64,000 nucleotides of DNA, from NCBI GenBank assembly GCA_947359465.1, contig OX375872.1, positions 133,412,011-133,476,010 of the forward strand, in the 5' to 3' direction. Shown piece by piece: positions 1 to 11,239 of this stretch; position 1 is the first letter of the stretch, and the number at the start of each line of letters is the position of its first letter. Under the pieces are notes generated by a model. It made no database searches. It saw only the letters and a list, made by a program, of their open reading frames with translations, and was not told the origin of the DNA. This DNA is from Metellina segmentata (Eukaryota > Arthropoda > Arachnida > Araneae > Tetragnathidae). Both the position numbers and the translations under genes were made by a program.

Positions 1-60
1 GCAACACAGCGGGCTATTGGCTAGGATCTGAAATCAATCACTACGGGAATGGTAATGGTA

Positions 61-391
61 ACTGTTTAATTAACGTCGTACTAGAGCAACACAACGGGCT
101 ATTGACGACGGTCCGGGATCAATCCCTTAAGGGAAAGATCCGAGGACAACACCTTATAATTTTGAACCACTATCAAATGACGAAGCAACACCTGAGCTGG
201 CACCCCACTTTTCAAACTTCCACACCAACCCAACGTGAGGACTTTCGGTCACGACAGATTTAAGGTGCACCAGCCGCCTCTACTCCATACGCTTATAAAC
301 ATCCATGCCCGGAAAAGGATTCGAACTAGGAACCTTCCGATCTAGAGGATAACACATTAACCACTATACTGATTGGTAGGCGTGAGGAGAT
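61..391 (-). repeat. tRNA-derived SINE, family A
   Basis: Reverse-strand copy of the commonest repeat here. Read on the minus strand it has a tRNA-like head at the right end (A-box-like TAGTGGTTAA, B-box GGTTCGAATCC), a middle beginning near GGCGGCTGGTGCA, and a 3' end near GTTGTGTTGCTCTAGTACGA followed by a short TTACC-type tail. Such heads carry an internal RNA polymerase III promoter, and the SINE depends on LINE enzymes in trans. This copy is slightly diverged in the head. No target duplication was identified. Confidence 0.8.
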
Positions 392-520
392 TTGAAGACA
401 GATTAACGTGCACTTAATCCCTTTACACAACGGTCTTAGGTTGGATACGAACTTGAAACCCTCCGGTTGTTAATCCGTTACTCTACCCATGGGCTACGAC
501 TGCACTCTGCATTTCTGAAA
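392..520 (-). repeat. SINE family B head, fragment
   Basis: Remnant of a second tRNA-headed SINE family (family B) that shares its 3' half with family A but has a different head. The head is recognised on the minus strand by a run resembling GAGTAACGGATTAACAACCGGAGGGTTTCAAGTTCG. Diverged and truncated. Confidence 0.5.
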
Positions 521-599
521 AAAGCTATTGTTTCTTTTGTGTGTGAATAAATACCCACAGAGAACCAACACGGTTGGTAGGAAGTTAACAAACGCTGCG

Positions 600-1600
600 C
601 GCTGGAGCAACACAACGGGCTAATGACGACGGTCCGGGATCAATCCCGAAGTGAAGGGTCCAAGGTAGGTATTTAATTAACGTCACACTGGAGCAACACA
701 GTGGGCTATTGGCGTAGGATTGGGATCAAACCCGAAGGGAAGCATCCTATGACAACACCACATAATTTTAAACCACGAAAGATCCAAGGAGAACGCCTCG
801 TCATTTTGAGCCACGGATAATGTAATTGTAATTTTAGTTAACGTCGTACTAGAGCAACACAACGGGCTAATGACGACGGTCCGGGATCAATCCCGAAGTG
901 AAGGGTCCAAGGTAGGTATTTAATTAACGTCACACTGGAGCAACACAGTGGGCTATTGGCGTAGGATTGGGATCAAACCCGAAGGGAAGCATCCTATGAC
1001 AACACCACATAATTTTAAACCACGAAAGATCCAAGGAGAACGCCTCGTCATTTTGAGCCACGGATAATGTAATTGTAATTTTAGTTAACGTCGTACTAGA
1101 GCAACACAACGGGCTAATGACGACGGTCCGGGATCAATCCCGAAGTGAAGGGTCCAAGGTAGGTATTTAATTAACGTCACACTGGAGCAACACAGTGGGC
1201 TATTGGCGTAGGATTGGGATCAAACCCGAAGGGAAGTATCCTATGACAACACCACATAATTTTAAACCCCGAAAGATCCAAGGAGAACGCCTCGTCATTT
1301 TGAGCCACGGATAATGTAATTGTAATTTTAGTTAACGTCGTACTAGAGCAAGACAACGGGCTAATGACGACGGTCCGGGATCAATCCCGAAGTGAAGGGT
1401 CCAAGGTAGGTATTTAATTAACGTCACACTGGAGCAACACAGTGGGCTATTGGCGTAGGATTGGGATCAAACCCGAAGGGAAGTATCCTATGACAACACC
1501 ACATAATTTTAAACCCCGAAAGATCCAAGGAGAACGCCTCGTCATTTTGAGCCACGGATAATGTAATTGTAATTTTAGTTAACGTCGTACTAGAGCAACA
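600..1600 (-). repeat. 247-bp tandem array built from SINE 3' tails
   Basis: The motif GGTAGGTATTTAATTAACG recurs at 664, 911, 1158 and 1405, an exact 247-bp period. Each unit contains two SINE 3' ends in the same orientation, one starting near AACGTCACACTGGAGCAACA and one near AACGTCGTACTAGAGCAACA. Units are almost identical (for example AAGCATCC in the first two, AAGTATCC in the last two), so amplification is recent relative to the individual SINE copies. Confidence 0.9.
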
Positions 1601-1950
1601 CAACGGGCTATTGACGACGGTCCGAGATCAGTCCCTTAAGGGAAACATCCGAGGACAACACCTCGTAAATTTGAACCACGGTCAGATGACGAAGCCGCAA
1701 CACCCGAGCTGGCACCCCACTCTCCAAACTTCCACACCAACCCAACGTGAGGAGAGCCACGGATAAAGGACAAGAACAAGAACAAAACCTGAACTGGCGC
1801 CCCACTCTCCAAACTTCCACACCATGCCAATTTGAGGACATTTGAGGCGACAGATTTAATGTGCACCAGCCCCCGTTTATGCGATGGTCTTCGATTCTAG
1901 CTAGTTTCGAACTCGCTAACCCCTGGGTTAACCCTGTGCTCATCCTACTG
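1575..1950 (-). repeat. SINE family A 3' part joined to family B copy
   Basis: The last unit of the upstream array runs into a minus-strand family A 3' body (to about 1754). After AGCCACGGATAAAGGACAAG follows a second SINE body with a family B-like head ending near 1950. The open frames of 76 and 111 codons lying here are only SINE sequence. Confidence 0.65.
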
Positions 1951-1979
1951 GTTCAGAAACAACCCGGAAAAGCAATATT

Positions 1980-2700
1980 AATGGATTTATAAAGATAATT
2001 GTCTATTTTAAATTCACACTGGTAGAAAGGCTTCGTTTTCCCAATCTGGGAACCATGTCAACTAAGGTCAACATAAGGAAAAGTCGTTATAAAATAAATT
2101 AAGTATTAACAATAAAATAGAAAATTTGTGGGAATACGTAATAGTTATTGCTTATCAATTCTGAATAGTTATTTTTCACTCTATTGTAAATTTTCTATAG
2201 AAAAAAAAAACAAAGCTGTGACAGCACTATTGGCCATCTCTCTCAAGTTCCGGGTCAGATGCCTCACTTACATGGAAGAGATGCACTACCTGTAAAAATC
2301 AGTTATTTTTAAAACATTAAAAGGTTTTTGTTGTATATAACATATTAAAACGATGTGATTTTAAGAATATACACTACCTTAGCATTAATTGATAAAGTAT
2401 TGAAATACTATTTAACAACCAGACAAGATGTAAAAAGTTTTTAATAAAACACATTTAAAAAATAAAAATAATAAAAAAATATAGTAAAACACATTAAAAC
2501 TATTAAAAATTCTATATATTTGCTAGAAAGTTACAAAATTCTTAATTTAAAAGGTATTAAAAGATTATTACGCTATTAAAGTATAACAAAATATATCGAA
2601 AATATTCAATTAATAGTTTTCTTTTTGTCCTCTCTAATTTTTCCGCAAATATTGCACAGATCCCCGTACATTATACATGATTTCGTGTAACCATTTAGTA
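1980..2700. other. AT-rich spacer, no gene recognised
   Basis: Very AT-rich, with many ATTAAAA and TTAAAA runs. I see no coding potential, paired terminal repeats or tandem period. Confidence 0.6.
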
Positions 2701-2725
2701 CACTTAAAACTTTTAATCCAATCTA

Positions 2726-3078
2726 TCAGTTATTTTGTAGAATAATAGTTTTCCACACATTCGAGGCAGAGTTACACGTATGATAACTTTTGTTGTCTAT
2801 CAGCTTTTTTGATACCTTGTTACTTTTATTAGCGGATTTTAACTGTTTTTCTTGGATGTGTTCTTGGGATGTAAGTATCTTAGCCGACTCTCTCTTTCTC
2901 TTTCTGGGTCTTTCTTCTAGCCTGGGTACAGACGAAATCTGATGCAATAATTTTGTCGGGGTTGTTGTCTGTTGAGCACAAAAACCTGATGATTGGGAAC
3001 AATTTAGGGACTTTTCATCCGTCTTGTTCATTTCTTCATTGATGGCAAAGAAGTGGTTCGTAATCGCTGGTTAGTTTA
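2726..3078 (-). pseudogene. pogo/Tigger-like transposase C-terminal remnant
   Basis: The minus strand has an open frame of 101 codons from its first Met, and it stays open upstream to about 3078 (a TAA lies just before). The product is Ser/Thr/Lys-rich with a basic cluster RPRKRKRESAK followed by TSQEHIQEKQ. A proline-rich stretch, then RKRKR, then a short helix is what I know from the C-terminal tails of Tigger/jerky (CENP-B-like, DDE_1) transposases. The HTH and the catalytic DDE core are not found upstream, so at best this is the 3' end of a dead element. Another reading is a short unrelated basic protein. The call rests on composition and recalled similarity only. Confidence 0.4.
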
Positions 3079-3079
3079 G

Positions 3080-3860
3080 AGGGAAAATTCCCGTCTCCCG
3101 AAAACCATTGATAGCAGTGTCGACAAAAGCTGACCTTTTCCACACTCTACCAATCAATTCTGAAGCTTATATTATTCCAATTGTTCTTCCTAATTGATGA
3201 ATAATCCATTTTCGTGGTATAATTTTTAAGAAATATTTTTATATGGCTTAAAAAAAGATCTGTCAAGAGGCTGAAGAGTTTGTGTGCTGTATGGCTTGGC
3301 AGGTATACAATTATAATCTGATTCTTGTCAGCAAAGCCCAGTAAATCATAACAATTTACGTAGGATGCGTGGCACCTCCTGAAAATGTATGTGGACCATG
3401 TCTCCCAAATATATGTGGGGCGTCTATCCTTTTGGTATGAGAGACATGCTTCGGTAACTGTCCAAAGTACAAGACAGCAAAGATGTCGGTAAACTGCCTA
3501 AAGTTGACTGATCAACTCCTGACTACAGGTTTTTATGCTTACATAAAAAATATCCATTCAAATTATCTAGTGCCTGCCTTACACTACAACATCAATCTTA
3601 TAACGGAGTAGAAAAACATGGTACTTACTTAAAATGTTGTTGTGATAGCAGAAATCACAAGGTGATGTAACATAACTTTCACAGCACATCTAAATGAAAC
3701 ATTCATGGAACTAGTACAGCCACCTAGCGTAAAGTATATGTATATATATTTCCCTTAGAATTTGTGCTTTCTAGTAAATATAACAAACTGGAACTAAGGA
3801 GTTTTCTCTGGAAAAAAATCTATCGTTGTCTCAACATGATCGTGCCAATAACCTTCGAAA
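3080..3860. other. spacer, nothing recognised
   Basis: Unique-looking, moderately AT-rich sequence. No long ORF, paired TIRs or period seen. Confidence 0.5.
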
Positions 3861-3867
3861 GTAATAG

Positions 3868-4000
3868 GTAGGTAGGTATTTTAGTTAACGTCGTACTGGA
3901 GCAACACAACGATTAAAGATGGTCCGATATCAATCCCAACGGGAAAGATTCGAGGACCACAACACGTAATTTTGATTCAAGGTCAGATGATCAAAAGCTT
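3868..4000 (-). repeat. SINE 3' fragment
   Basis: Begins with the GGTAGGTAGGTATTTTAGTTAACGTCG tail (minus-strand 3' end with TACC repeats) and keeps about 130 bp of the shared body. The head is missing, and the fragment ends at GATCAAAAGC. Confidence 0.7.
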
Positions 4001-4284
4001 TAACTTTAATATAAACAGGTATGCAAATAAAGTTTTTTTTAGGGAAGCGTGCTTTAACGTACCTTTTTTTTTTACATGTCTCACAGTACCTTCATATTAT
4101 TCGTTGGATCCTTTTATTTTCAACAAACTGAATTGTTTTACTTAGTTTCTCGCTTGCTGAATACCTCGATGCAATTTGTCTTTTAGAATCTATGTCCGAA
4201 AAATAAACAAAAACAATCAATGAGGTATGAAAACGACTGAAGAACTCCAAAAGTAAGGCGGGGAATATGTAGCCCGGTTGTGGA

Positions 4285-4530
4285 CAGTTCGTAGGTATTT
4301 TAATTAACGTCGCACTGGAGCAACACAGTGGGTTATTGGCTACTGTCCGTGATCAAACACGAAAAGAAAGATTTGAGGACAATACCACGTAATTTTGAAC
4401 GACGGTCATATGATGAAGTAGTCCGGTTGGAACTGGAACAGATTATCAAGCGGAGAGTAACATGTTCGAAACTCGGTTCACCCATCGTGTACACGGGGGC
4501 TGGTGCATGTTAAATCTGTAGTGACTGGTT
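4285..4530 (-). repeat. SINE, shared body, truncated
   Basis: Minus-strand SINE body from TTTTAATTAACGTCGCACTGG onward, diverged after about 120 bp. The 61-codon frame over it is SINE-derived. Confidence 0.6.
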
Positions 4531-4535
4531 GATTG

Positions 4536-4830
4536 GTAATTAATTACTGTCGCCCAGGTACAGCACTCGGGGAATTGTTGACTGTCCGAGATCAAACCTA
4601 AGGTAAAGATCCGAGGGCAACACCACGTAATTTTAACCCACTCACAGATGACGAGGCAACACCTGACCTGGCATCCCACTCTCCAAACTTCCACACCACT
4701 CCAACTTCAGGACATTTGAGACCACGACAGATTTAACGCGCACCAGCTTCCTTTGTACACGACGGTCTTTGGTTGAATTCAAACTCGCTACCCTCCGGTT
4801 GCTTGTCCGTTACCATTCCAACAGTGGATC
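4536..4830 (-). repeat. SINE family B
   Basis: Minus-strand copy from TAATTACTGTCGCCC to the family B head (AACTCGCTACCCTCCGGTTG). It carries the shared blocks CTCTCCAAACTTCCACACCA and AGATTTAACGCGCACCAGC. Confidence 0.7.
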
Positions 4831-4831
4831 A

Positions 4832-5620
4832 AAATGTTATCAATAAGTAACCGATTAAGTATTGCTTCAACTAAACATCCACTGCAGGGGTGCCAACTCC
4901 AATGGCCCGAACCCCTTGAGCCCTTTCAATAATTTTTATGGTAAAGACTAGCCTCTAAAATGGAGAGGAAATACTAAAATGTTACTAATGAGTGACCAAA
5001 TAAGAGTGTGTGTGTGTTGCTTCAACCCAACATCAACTCCAGGGGTATCTATGTATTACTATGGTTCCAAACCGCATTGGGCCCCTTGAATAATCTTATG
5101 GAGGGGAAATATTAAAATGTTACCAATGAGTAATCAAATAAGAATGTTTGTGTTGCTTCAACCCAACATCAACTCCAGGATCAATGATACAACATCAATG
5201 AGTACCTATTACTATGGTTCCAAACCGCCTTGGGCCCCTTGAATAATCTTATGGTTGTTAAACATTAAAATGTTTCCAATGATTAACCAACTAAAATTGT
5301 GTGTTGCTTCAAGCAGACATCCACTCCAAACATCCACTATCACTATGACTCCGAACCGCATTTGGCCCTTTGAATAATCTTATGGAGGGGAAATGTTAAA
5401 TGTTACCAATGAGTAATCAAATAAGAGTGTGTGTGTTGCTTCAACCCAACATTCCCTTTAGGTACATATTACTATGGCTCCAAACCACGTTGGGCTCCTT
5501 GAATAATCTTTTGGATTTCTTGGAACCCTCCTATAATTTTATGGAGGAGGCTAACTCCCCAAGTGAAAAAGGGAAATATTAAAATACCATCAATGAGTTA
5601 CCGAATAAATTATTTCAACA
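4832..5620. repeat. Diverged tandem repeat, ~125-180 bp unit
   Basis: The block AAAATGTTACCAATGAGTAA recurs near 4832, 4976, 5114, 5265, 5395 and 5577. It is followed each time by a GTGTTGCTTCAACCCAACAT-like run and by TTGGGCCCCTTGAATAATCT. Spacing is irregular because of indels. The 60-codon plus frame at 5400-5582 is one unit, not a gene. Confidence 0.85.
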
Positions 5621-5629
5621 ATACCAAAA

Positions 5630-6700
5630 TCCTCGAAACATTTTTCACTCCGCACAACTCAACTATTCTGCTTATTCACTAGACCTCATATAATTCCCCA
5701 AAGGAAAATCAGCGATAGATTCCAGACGAATATTTCACTAAACCCACTCTCCTTGTGAATCCGATGCTGCTATATATCAGATTCAGATCAATTTAAGTTT
5801 CGAAAGTAATTACACGATGAGGACATAAACCATAGATTGTGTGTGTGTTTTTTAAATCCTCAAGTTCCAAATCGCCAAGCCAAAACATAGATTAAACCTG
5901 TATTTCCACCAGGTCGGTTACTAATGGAAAGAAATAGTAACCAAAGAGACTCACGGCGATTTAATCGGGGTACAGATCCAAAAAGAGATTTGGTATCCGG
6001 AATTTTTTAGCATTCGGTTAGTTGGGTCTTATGGCGTAAAGGCCATATTAAGTCCTGCTGCGCCAAACACAGGACAGACTACATCAAGTAATGGCTATGC
6101 GAGCGTATACAAAGAAAGTTTTACTGACAAAGATGAGTGAAATACATACAATGAGGAATTTTCAACCTTAATTACCATACACTTTTAACTGCCCACTTTT
6201 AACTAACTATTATAGATGACCAAAATAAAAAAACGTTTCTCACGTTGCACAACTTTGCTCTCGTTTTTTCAGCAGAGAAATCTGTCCAGAGTCCACGAAC
6301 AAAAATTAGCGATGAAATCCAGACTGAAATTTTACTAAACCTCTTTACGATTCCGATATATCAGATCAATGATACAAAAATTAATAACAACACAATAAGA
6401 ACATAAAACATAGAATATGTGTCTTTTTGACAGTCCTAGTTCCTAATCACAAAGCCAGAACATAACGTAAACACTTATATCCATTAGTTTGGTAACTTAC
6501 GGAAGGAATTAGTAACCAGTCTCATGGCAATTCAATCGTGGGATGGATTCAAAAAGAGGTTTTGTCACTCATGGAATGTTTCTTTATAGGGTTGGTTTGG
6601 TTTTGTGGTGCAAGCGTCATATTTGGCCATGCTAAGCTGTACACAAGACAGACAATATCAAGAAAAATTTACTCAAACAAGGAAAGTTTTTCTGCCACGT
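5630..6700. repeat. Diverged ~600-bp duplication ending in the hairpin module
   Basis: Two diverged copies in direct order, about 5630-6160 and 6235-6700. They share GCACAACT, AATCAGCGATAGATTCCAGAC / AATTAGCGATGAAATCCAGAC, GGACATAAACCATAG, a TAGTAACC...CAATTTAATCG block and finally the TTTTATGGCGCAA module (6027-6105 and 6590-6665). A third partial copy lies at 7860-8030. No coding sense. Confidence 0.75.
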
Positions 6701-6739
6701 AATAGAGAAATACACCTAGGGAGGAGTCGAACCTGCACC

Positions 6740-6883
6740 GTCTACAACTCCTTTGAATCCTTTTGACATAGAGTGTTTGTTGTAATTTGGGCGGTGTAGG
6801 GAGGTTATTAGGTAGCTTAAGAAAAAAAAAGGCGTGAAAAAGAGCGCATTTTGCACTGCAGAACGTCGTAACTTATAATTTAA
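6740..6883 (+). repeat. Truncated copy of the 9.7-kb/36.3-kb dispersed repeat
   Basis: The block GTTTGTTGTAATTTGGGCGG through GCAGAACGTCGTAACTTATA matches about 9925-10050 and, inverted, 36430-36560. It abuts the piggyBac coding remnant directly. Confidence 0.75.
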
Positions 6884-7372
6884 AAAAAATACACTATCGG
6901 AGGTGTTGATAAAGTTGATCAATACCTTACAGACTATCCCATTGCCAGAAAACGTGGAAAGAAATACTACGTAAAGATATTTTTCCATCTTCTGGATCAA
7001 GCACTTTGGAGTTCCTTTATTATTTATCAGTTGTCAGGCGGTGGAAAGTGTAATATGGACTACAGAATCTCAATTGCGGAACAAATTATTGAAGATAATA
7101 AGCCATACATTCAGCCGACAGGACCAGGGCGTCCTAATATGAACTTATTGCGACTTACGGGTCGACACTTTCCTGAACACATTCCACCAACGGAGAAAAA
7201 GACTACTCCAACCAGACAATGTTTCCTTTGTTGTCGTAAAACTGTTGAAAAGGGAAAGAGGATACGATTCGAGACTCGAGTTTATTGTAAAGACTGTGAT
7301 ATAGGCTTGTGTGCCGTACAATGTGTTCGTATATACCATACTGTAAAGGATTTGAGATTCAAAGGAATCTGA
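6884..7372 (+). pseudogene. piggyBac transposase, C-terminal part (PGBD4-like)
   Basis: One frame is open from 6884 to the TGA at 7370-7372 (162 codons); an in-frame TAA at 6881 closes it upstream. It starts with GGVDKVDQYLTDY, the motif that in piggyBac transposases carries the third catalytic aspartate. Next come RKRGKKYYVKIFFHLLDQA and a GGGKCNMDYRISIAEQII segment. The end is a Cys-rich domain (CFLCC, then YCKDCDIGLC, then C..IYHT), the C-terminal zinc-binding module of the family. Family members are about 550-600 residues, so two thirds, including the first two catalytic Asp, are missing. The break point coincides with another dispersed repeat. It is unlikely to make an active transposase. 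Confidence 0.85.
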
Positions 7373-7680
7373 GGGACATAGAATTCATGACAGCTGATAT
7401 AAATAAAATATTGTTGTGTTTGTTTATTGTATTTATCTTGAAAATTATGTCATTTGATTTATTTTGCTATAATTTGAGCAGAAATTACTGTAATCCATTA
7501 ACATTTCCCATTGTGTGAAAATATTGAATATAGTAGTTATTTCGTTTAAAATTTTGTTTTTTTCAAAAATAATTTATTTCTAACATTTTGATGATAATAA
7601 CGAACAAAATTAAAGAGAAAAAATTTTTTCCCCATTTTTGGCACGTTTTTTTTAAATATATTCCACAGGCTAGGGGTTAA
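7373..7680 (+). mobile_element. piggyBac element 3' flank and probable right end
   Basis: AT-rich 3' region after the transposase stop, with AATAAA at 7404. It ends at CTAGGGG followed by TTAA (7677-7680), the target site piggyBac elements duplicate. No matching left end was found, in line with a 5'-truncated copy. Confidence 0.5.
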
Positions 7681-7794
7681 AGTACCTACCTACCTTCGAG
7701 TTGTAGGCGGCGCTGGTTCGATTCCTGTCAGGTTCATTTCCCCCTGGGTGTAAGTCTCTAAAAACTCATTACGTGTGTCGATTACTTGATATTG

Positions 7795-8450
7795 TATTTC
7801 TTGTGTCTGGCGCAGCATGGCCAAATGTGGCCTTTAAACCACCAAACCAACTATCCCAAATCCTCAATACATCTTTCTCGTCGCACAACTCAACTCTGCC
7901 ATTTCTCCTTCAGAGAAATCAGATCGAATTCCCAGAAAGAAAATTAGGGATAAATTCCACAACGAAATTTCATTAAAACCCACCACACGACATATAAGGT
8001 CAATCCAAACAGAAATAACAATAATTACTATGCGTGTACACAGGATTTGTGACACAGATTACTCACATCAGAAAAAAAAATTAGAAGCCTCGGCCAGAAG
8101 ACAGACACCCGCTTCGAAGTCAAGAACACGCGGCGCAAAAATCGATTTAAAGCTATTTTTTCAATTACTAGCTTCTATTCCAATTTTCCCGGCTGTAAAG
8201 AAGAGACTGAAAATTAAGGGAAAGGTCACTTAACGCCTTCTAACCTAAAACCACATTCGTGGGAATCAGATATTGCCAGGAATATGCTGTTAGATGGGCT
8301 TTTTGAAAATGGGTATTGGAGCTACAGAATATGGAATTGCCAATGTTCTACTTTATATCGCATTTAGAAGAGAACACCCACATTGGAAAAATGAGTCTTG
8401 CGAAGATAATTATAGTTCATGATGGAATTCGTAGAAATGCGTATTATTTT
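7795..8450. repeat. Hairpin module (minus) plus partial 600-bp repeat
   Basis: 7795-7856 is an inverted copy of the hairpin module (TGGCGCAGCATGGCCAAATG). 7860-8030 matches the repeat at 5.6 and 6.2 kb. From 8040 to 8450 I recognise nothing. Confidence 0.6.
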
Positions 8451-8454
8451 CAAG

Positions 8455-8705
8455 TAGGTAGTTAACGTCGCACTGGAGCAACACAACAATGGCGACGGTT
8501 CGGGATCCATGGGAAAGATCCCGGGAAAACGTATAGTAATTTTCAACCACGGTGAGATGACGAACTGACGCCTCATTCTTTCTGGCTCCTCACATTTAAT
8601 GAGCACTTGTCCCTGTATGCTCGGCGGTCTTTGGCTGGGCCGAGTTTTGAACTCGCAACTTTAAGTTTCTCTTCCAACTCGGCTACCAAGCGGGCCCTTA
8701 TTATC
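8455..8705 (-). repeat. SINE family B, short copy
   Basis: Minus-strand copy starting at GGTAGTTAACGTCGCACTGG, with an internal deletion across the CTCCAAACTTCC block. It ends in the family B head (AACTCGCAACTTTAAG...CTCGGCTACC). Confidence 0.65.
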
Positions 8706-8974
8706 TTCACAGGAAGTGTTGCGTATCTTACCAGCTCTTTTTAGCAAGAAATAAACTTTGACATTTGAAAACTTTCAAAAAAAATTTTGTGCTATAGGTA
8801 GGGGGTCCGGGACCCCATATGGTGCATTGACCCTAATGGCGTTGCTGGAATTTCATTTTACATGGAGCCCGAACTTTGAATAGAATTTTTTGTACATAAA
8901 GTTTTAACAAAATAACAAGTTTTAGGCGCCTTGAAAAATAGCTGTAGTTCTCGACCGGGTCATATTGAACCACA
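8706..8974. other. spacer, nothing recognised
   Basis: Contains GTAGGGGGTCCGGGACCCC, a short GC-rich palindrome-like run (GGGTCCGGGACCC), but no repeat match or gene that I can identify. Confidence 0.4.
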
Positions 8975-9420
8975 GACGTGAAGTAGAAGACTGAGCATTG
9001 CTGTTGAGAAGAGCTTCAAAAGGTGAGACCGACAGGTGGACTAGTAATCATGTGACTACTTTGCGAAAAATTGACTTGATTGGGTATCTTATCACCTCGT
9101 TTGGTGATGAAACAACTTATGACAAGGTCGATGGGTGAAAAAGCTTTTCTATAGTGGCGACAAAAATGGTGAAATTGCCCCCGTCTACTACTATGTCACG
9201 CGGACCAATCAGGTGGTGAATCAAGGGATTGTCGTCTTCTTTCGTCCCGTGGACCAGTTAGGTGATGAATGTTCGTTTCCACGCGGCAGATGAAAATAGT
9301 ATAAGAATCACATTATTACTAGTTTGCTCGTATGATCCTTGGTACATCAAAAGGTTAGCATCGTTCACTCTACTTTTATATTTCCTCTGCTTTTAACCAA
9401 CTCGTCCACACAAAGAAAAC
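8975..9420 (+). repeat. Dispersed ~450-bp repeat, copy 1
   Basis: Diverged match to 16830-17400: shared AGACTGAGCATT, GAGAAGAGCTTCAAAA, ACTTATGACA, TCTACTACTATGTC, ACCAATCAG, GATGAATGTTC and CTCTACTTTTAT in the same order and strand. It lacks the SINE that interrupts copy 2, so it is the empty site for that insertion. Confidence 0.8.
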
Positions 9421-9479
9421 GTCCGCGTAGGATGAAGGACAGCACTCATGAGAAAAATAAGCTGTTGTAAATAGATTGA

Positions 9480-9655
9480 TCTCAGGTCTGGAAACACCAG
9501 ATACGGGCCTCGAAATAATTCTATCAGGCCCACACCAGATAGGGCCTTTCGAACAGATTTAACTGGTACACAGGTTTACCCGAACTGCAAACCGGATACG
9601 GCGATGCAACTATGTATTTTATCAGGTCGGGATAACAGATAGGGCTATACGGACT
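9480..9655. repeat. ~40-bp minisatellite, left part
   Basis: Diverged units of the form ACCAGATACGGGCCTC...TTTAACCGG recur here and again at 10150-10320. The repeat at 9655-10140 interrupts the array. Confidence 0.6.
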
Positions 9656-10140
9656 GACCCAGGTGCAGAATTATATTCATTGTCCTGCAACACAACTCCA
9701 AGGAATTGCAATTGTTCTGTAGGCATTTTGTCCGAATTTTGAAAACTACAGTAAAATCAAAAACAGACGTAAAATACAATTATCGGCTAAATATACAATG
9801 CACACATTTATTATAAAACATCAAAATTAATAACTTAATTTATTTAAAACGAAGGCATACTTTCAGAATTTGCAATTCTGTCGATAACTTTTGAAATTAA
9901 ATATTTTGTCATCGACATAGAAGGTGTGTTAGGGTATAAAGTGTTTGTGGTAATTTGGGGCGGTGTATGGAGGTTATTCCGTAGCTAAAGAAAAAAAGTT
10001 GTGGCAAGGAGCATATTTTGCGCTGCAGAACATCGTAACTTATGATTTTTTTTAAATTGACCAAAATGTTTATAAATTTAAGGAAAAATTGTTCTTCAAA
10101 GACTTTATTTGTTCTACGACGTATGTCGCATTTTTAAGCC
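9655..10140 (+). repeat. Dispersed ~490-bp repeat, copy 1
   Basis: Near full-length match to the inverted copy at 36315-36820. Both contain AGGTGCAGAATTATATTCA at one end and AAGGAAAAATTGTTCT near the other. A truncated copy lies at 6740-6883. No ORF or clear TIR; an unclassified non-autonomous element. Confidence 0.75.
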
Positions 10141-10149
10141 CGGGCTGAC

Positions 10150-10320
10150 AGGATGAATATGTTCCTACGAATAGATTTAACCGGTCGCAATCCAGATATG
10201 ACCCTCCATAGAGTTCTACCGGGTCTTCAGGCCAGATACGGTCCTCCAAATGTTTTGATGAAACTCGCAAACTAGATTATGTCCTCCAAATGCATTTACC
10301 CGAACGCAGAACAGATGCGT
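10150..10320. repeat. ~40-bp minisatellite, right part
   Basis: Continuation of the 9480-9655 array, with units such as CCAGATACGGTCCTCCAAAT. Confidence 0.6.
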
Positions 10321-10384
10321 GTACCAAGTATTCATAGAGAAGATACTCATTCATAAAATATAAATATTTAATTAGTAACAAAAA

Positions 10385-10510
10385 GGCAGTTAATTAATGT
10401 CGCATTAGAGCAACAGAAAAGGCTATTGTCGACGGTCCGGGATCAATCCTGAAGGGAAAGACCCGAGAACAACGTCACGTGATTTGGAACCATGGTCAGA
10501 AGGCGAAGTA
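10385..10510 (-). repeat. SINE 3' fragment
   Basis: Minus-strand SINE tail and body (TTAATTAATGTCGCATTAGAGC to ATGGTCAGAAGGCGAAG), head missing. Confidence 0.7.
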
Positions 10511-10619
10511 ACAAATAGGAACCTACCATTATTTCAAATAAGAATAACTCTCACATTTATATACTACATTAGAAACCTTGATTCTAATATGCTTAAGGCC
10601 CTCAAGGAAACATCTCCTT

Positions 10620-10715
10620 TAAATATGGACGGGCTTCACGAACCCGAGGTACTCTTGTGATCTTTTCTTTTCCCATGGGATTTATACTGTGTTTGGTAAA
10701 CAGTTTCTTGCTCCA
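10620..10715 (+). repeat. Short dispersed repeat (GGGCTTCACGAACCC type)
   Basis: GACGGGCTTCACGAACCCGAGG through TTTGGTAAACAG has diverged matches at 19120-19215 and 36145-36235. Three copies in the window; function unknown. Confidence 0.6.
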
Positions 10716-10729
10716 TAAAATCTAAGAAC

Positions 10730-11230
10730 AACCAACCAAGAATTAGGATTAAGTTAAGTTATATATTAAGTTAAAGTTATAAATGTGTATATATATATGA
10801 CGGCTAAACCATTTGATTGACATAGTGAGTTTGATTCCGAAATAAAGTTACAAGCTTTTCCCCAAAATCCCTCTTTTGTTTTCCCTTTCGCGATATTTTT
10901 TACTTGGCGTTGTCTTGTGTTGGGCGCATATTGGCTAAATATGGTCTTATTGCGAAATGAAACCTAAACACAACCAAACAAAATTAGATTTAAATTAAGT
11001 CACAGTTAATTATTGGACTGCTAGACATTTGATTGACACAGTGAGTTTTATTCCGAAATGGTTACAAGCTTTTCCCCAATCCCTCTTTATACCTTTCACG
11101 ACTCTTTTTAAATGACTTTGTCTTGTTTTAGGCGCAACTTGACAAAATATGGCTCTTACGCCATAAAACCTTTAAAAAATGGCCAACCAAAAATTAGATT
11201 CAGTCAAAAGCCATAGTTAAGGTACACAAT
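10730..11230. repeat. ~240-bp direct repeat containing the hairpin module
   Basis: Two diverged units (about 10740-10985 and 10985-11220) share TTTGATTGACA...GTGAGTTT, TTACAAGCTTTTCCCC, CCCTCTTT, TTGTCTTGT and an inverted hairpin module (10900-10985, 11125-11170). Confidence 0.7.
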
Positions 11231-11239
11231 GGATGGCGT

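Noticed and set aside
8816..8840. GGGTCCGGGACCC palindrome as a regulatory site
   Set aside because: Single occurrence, no associated gene or second copy.
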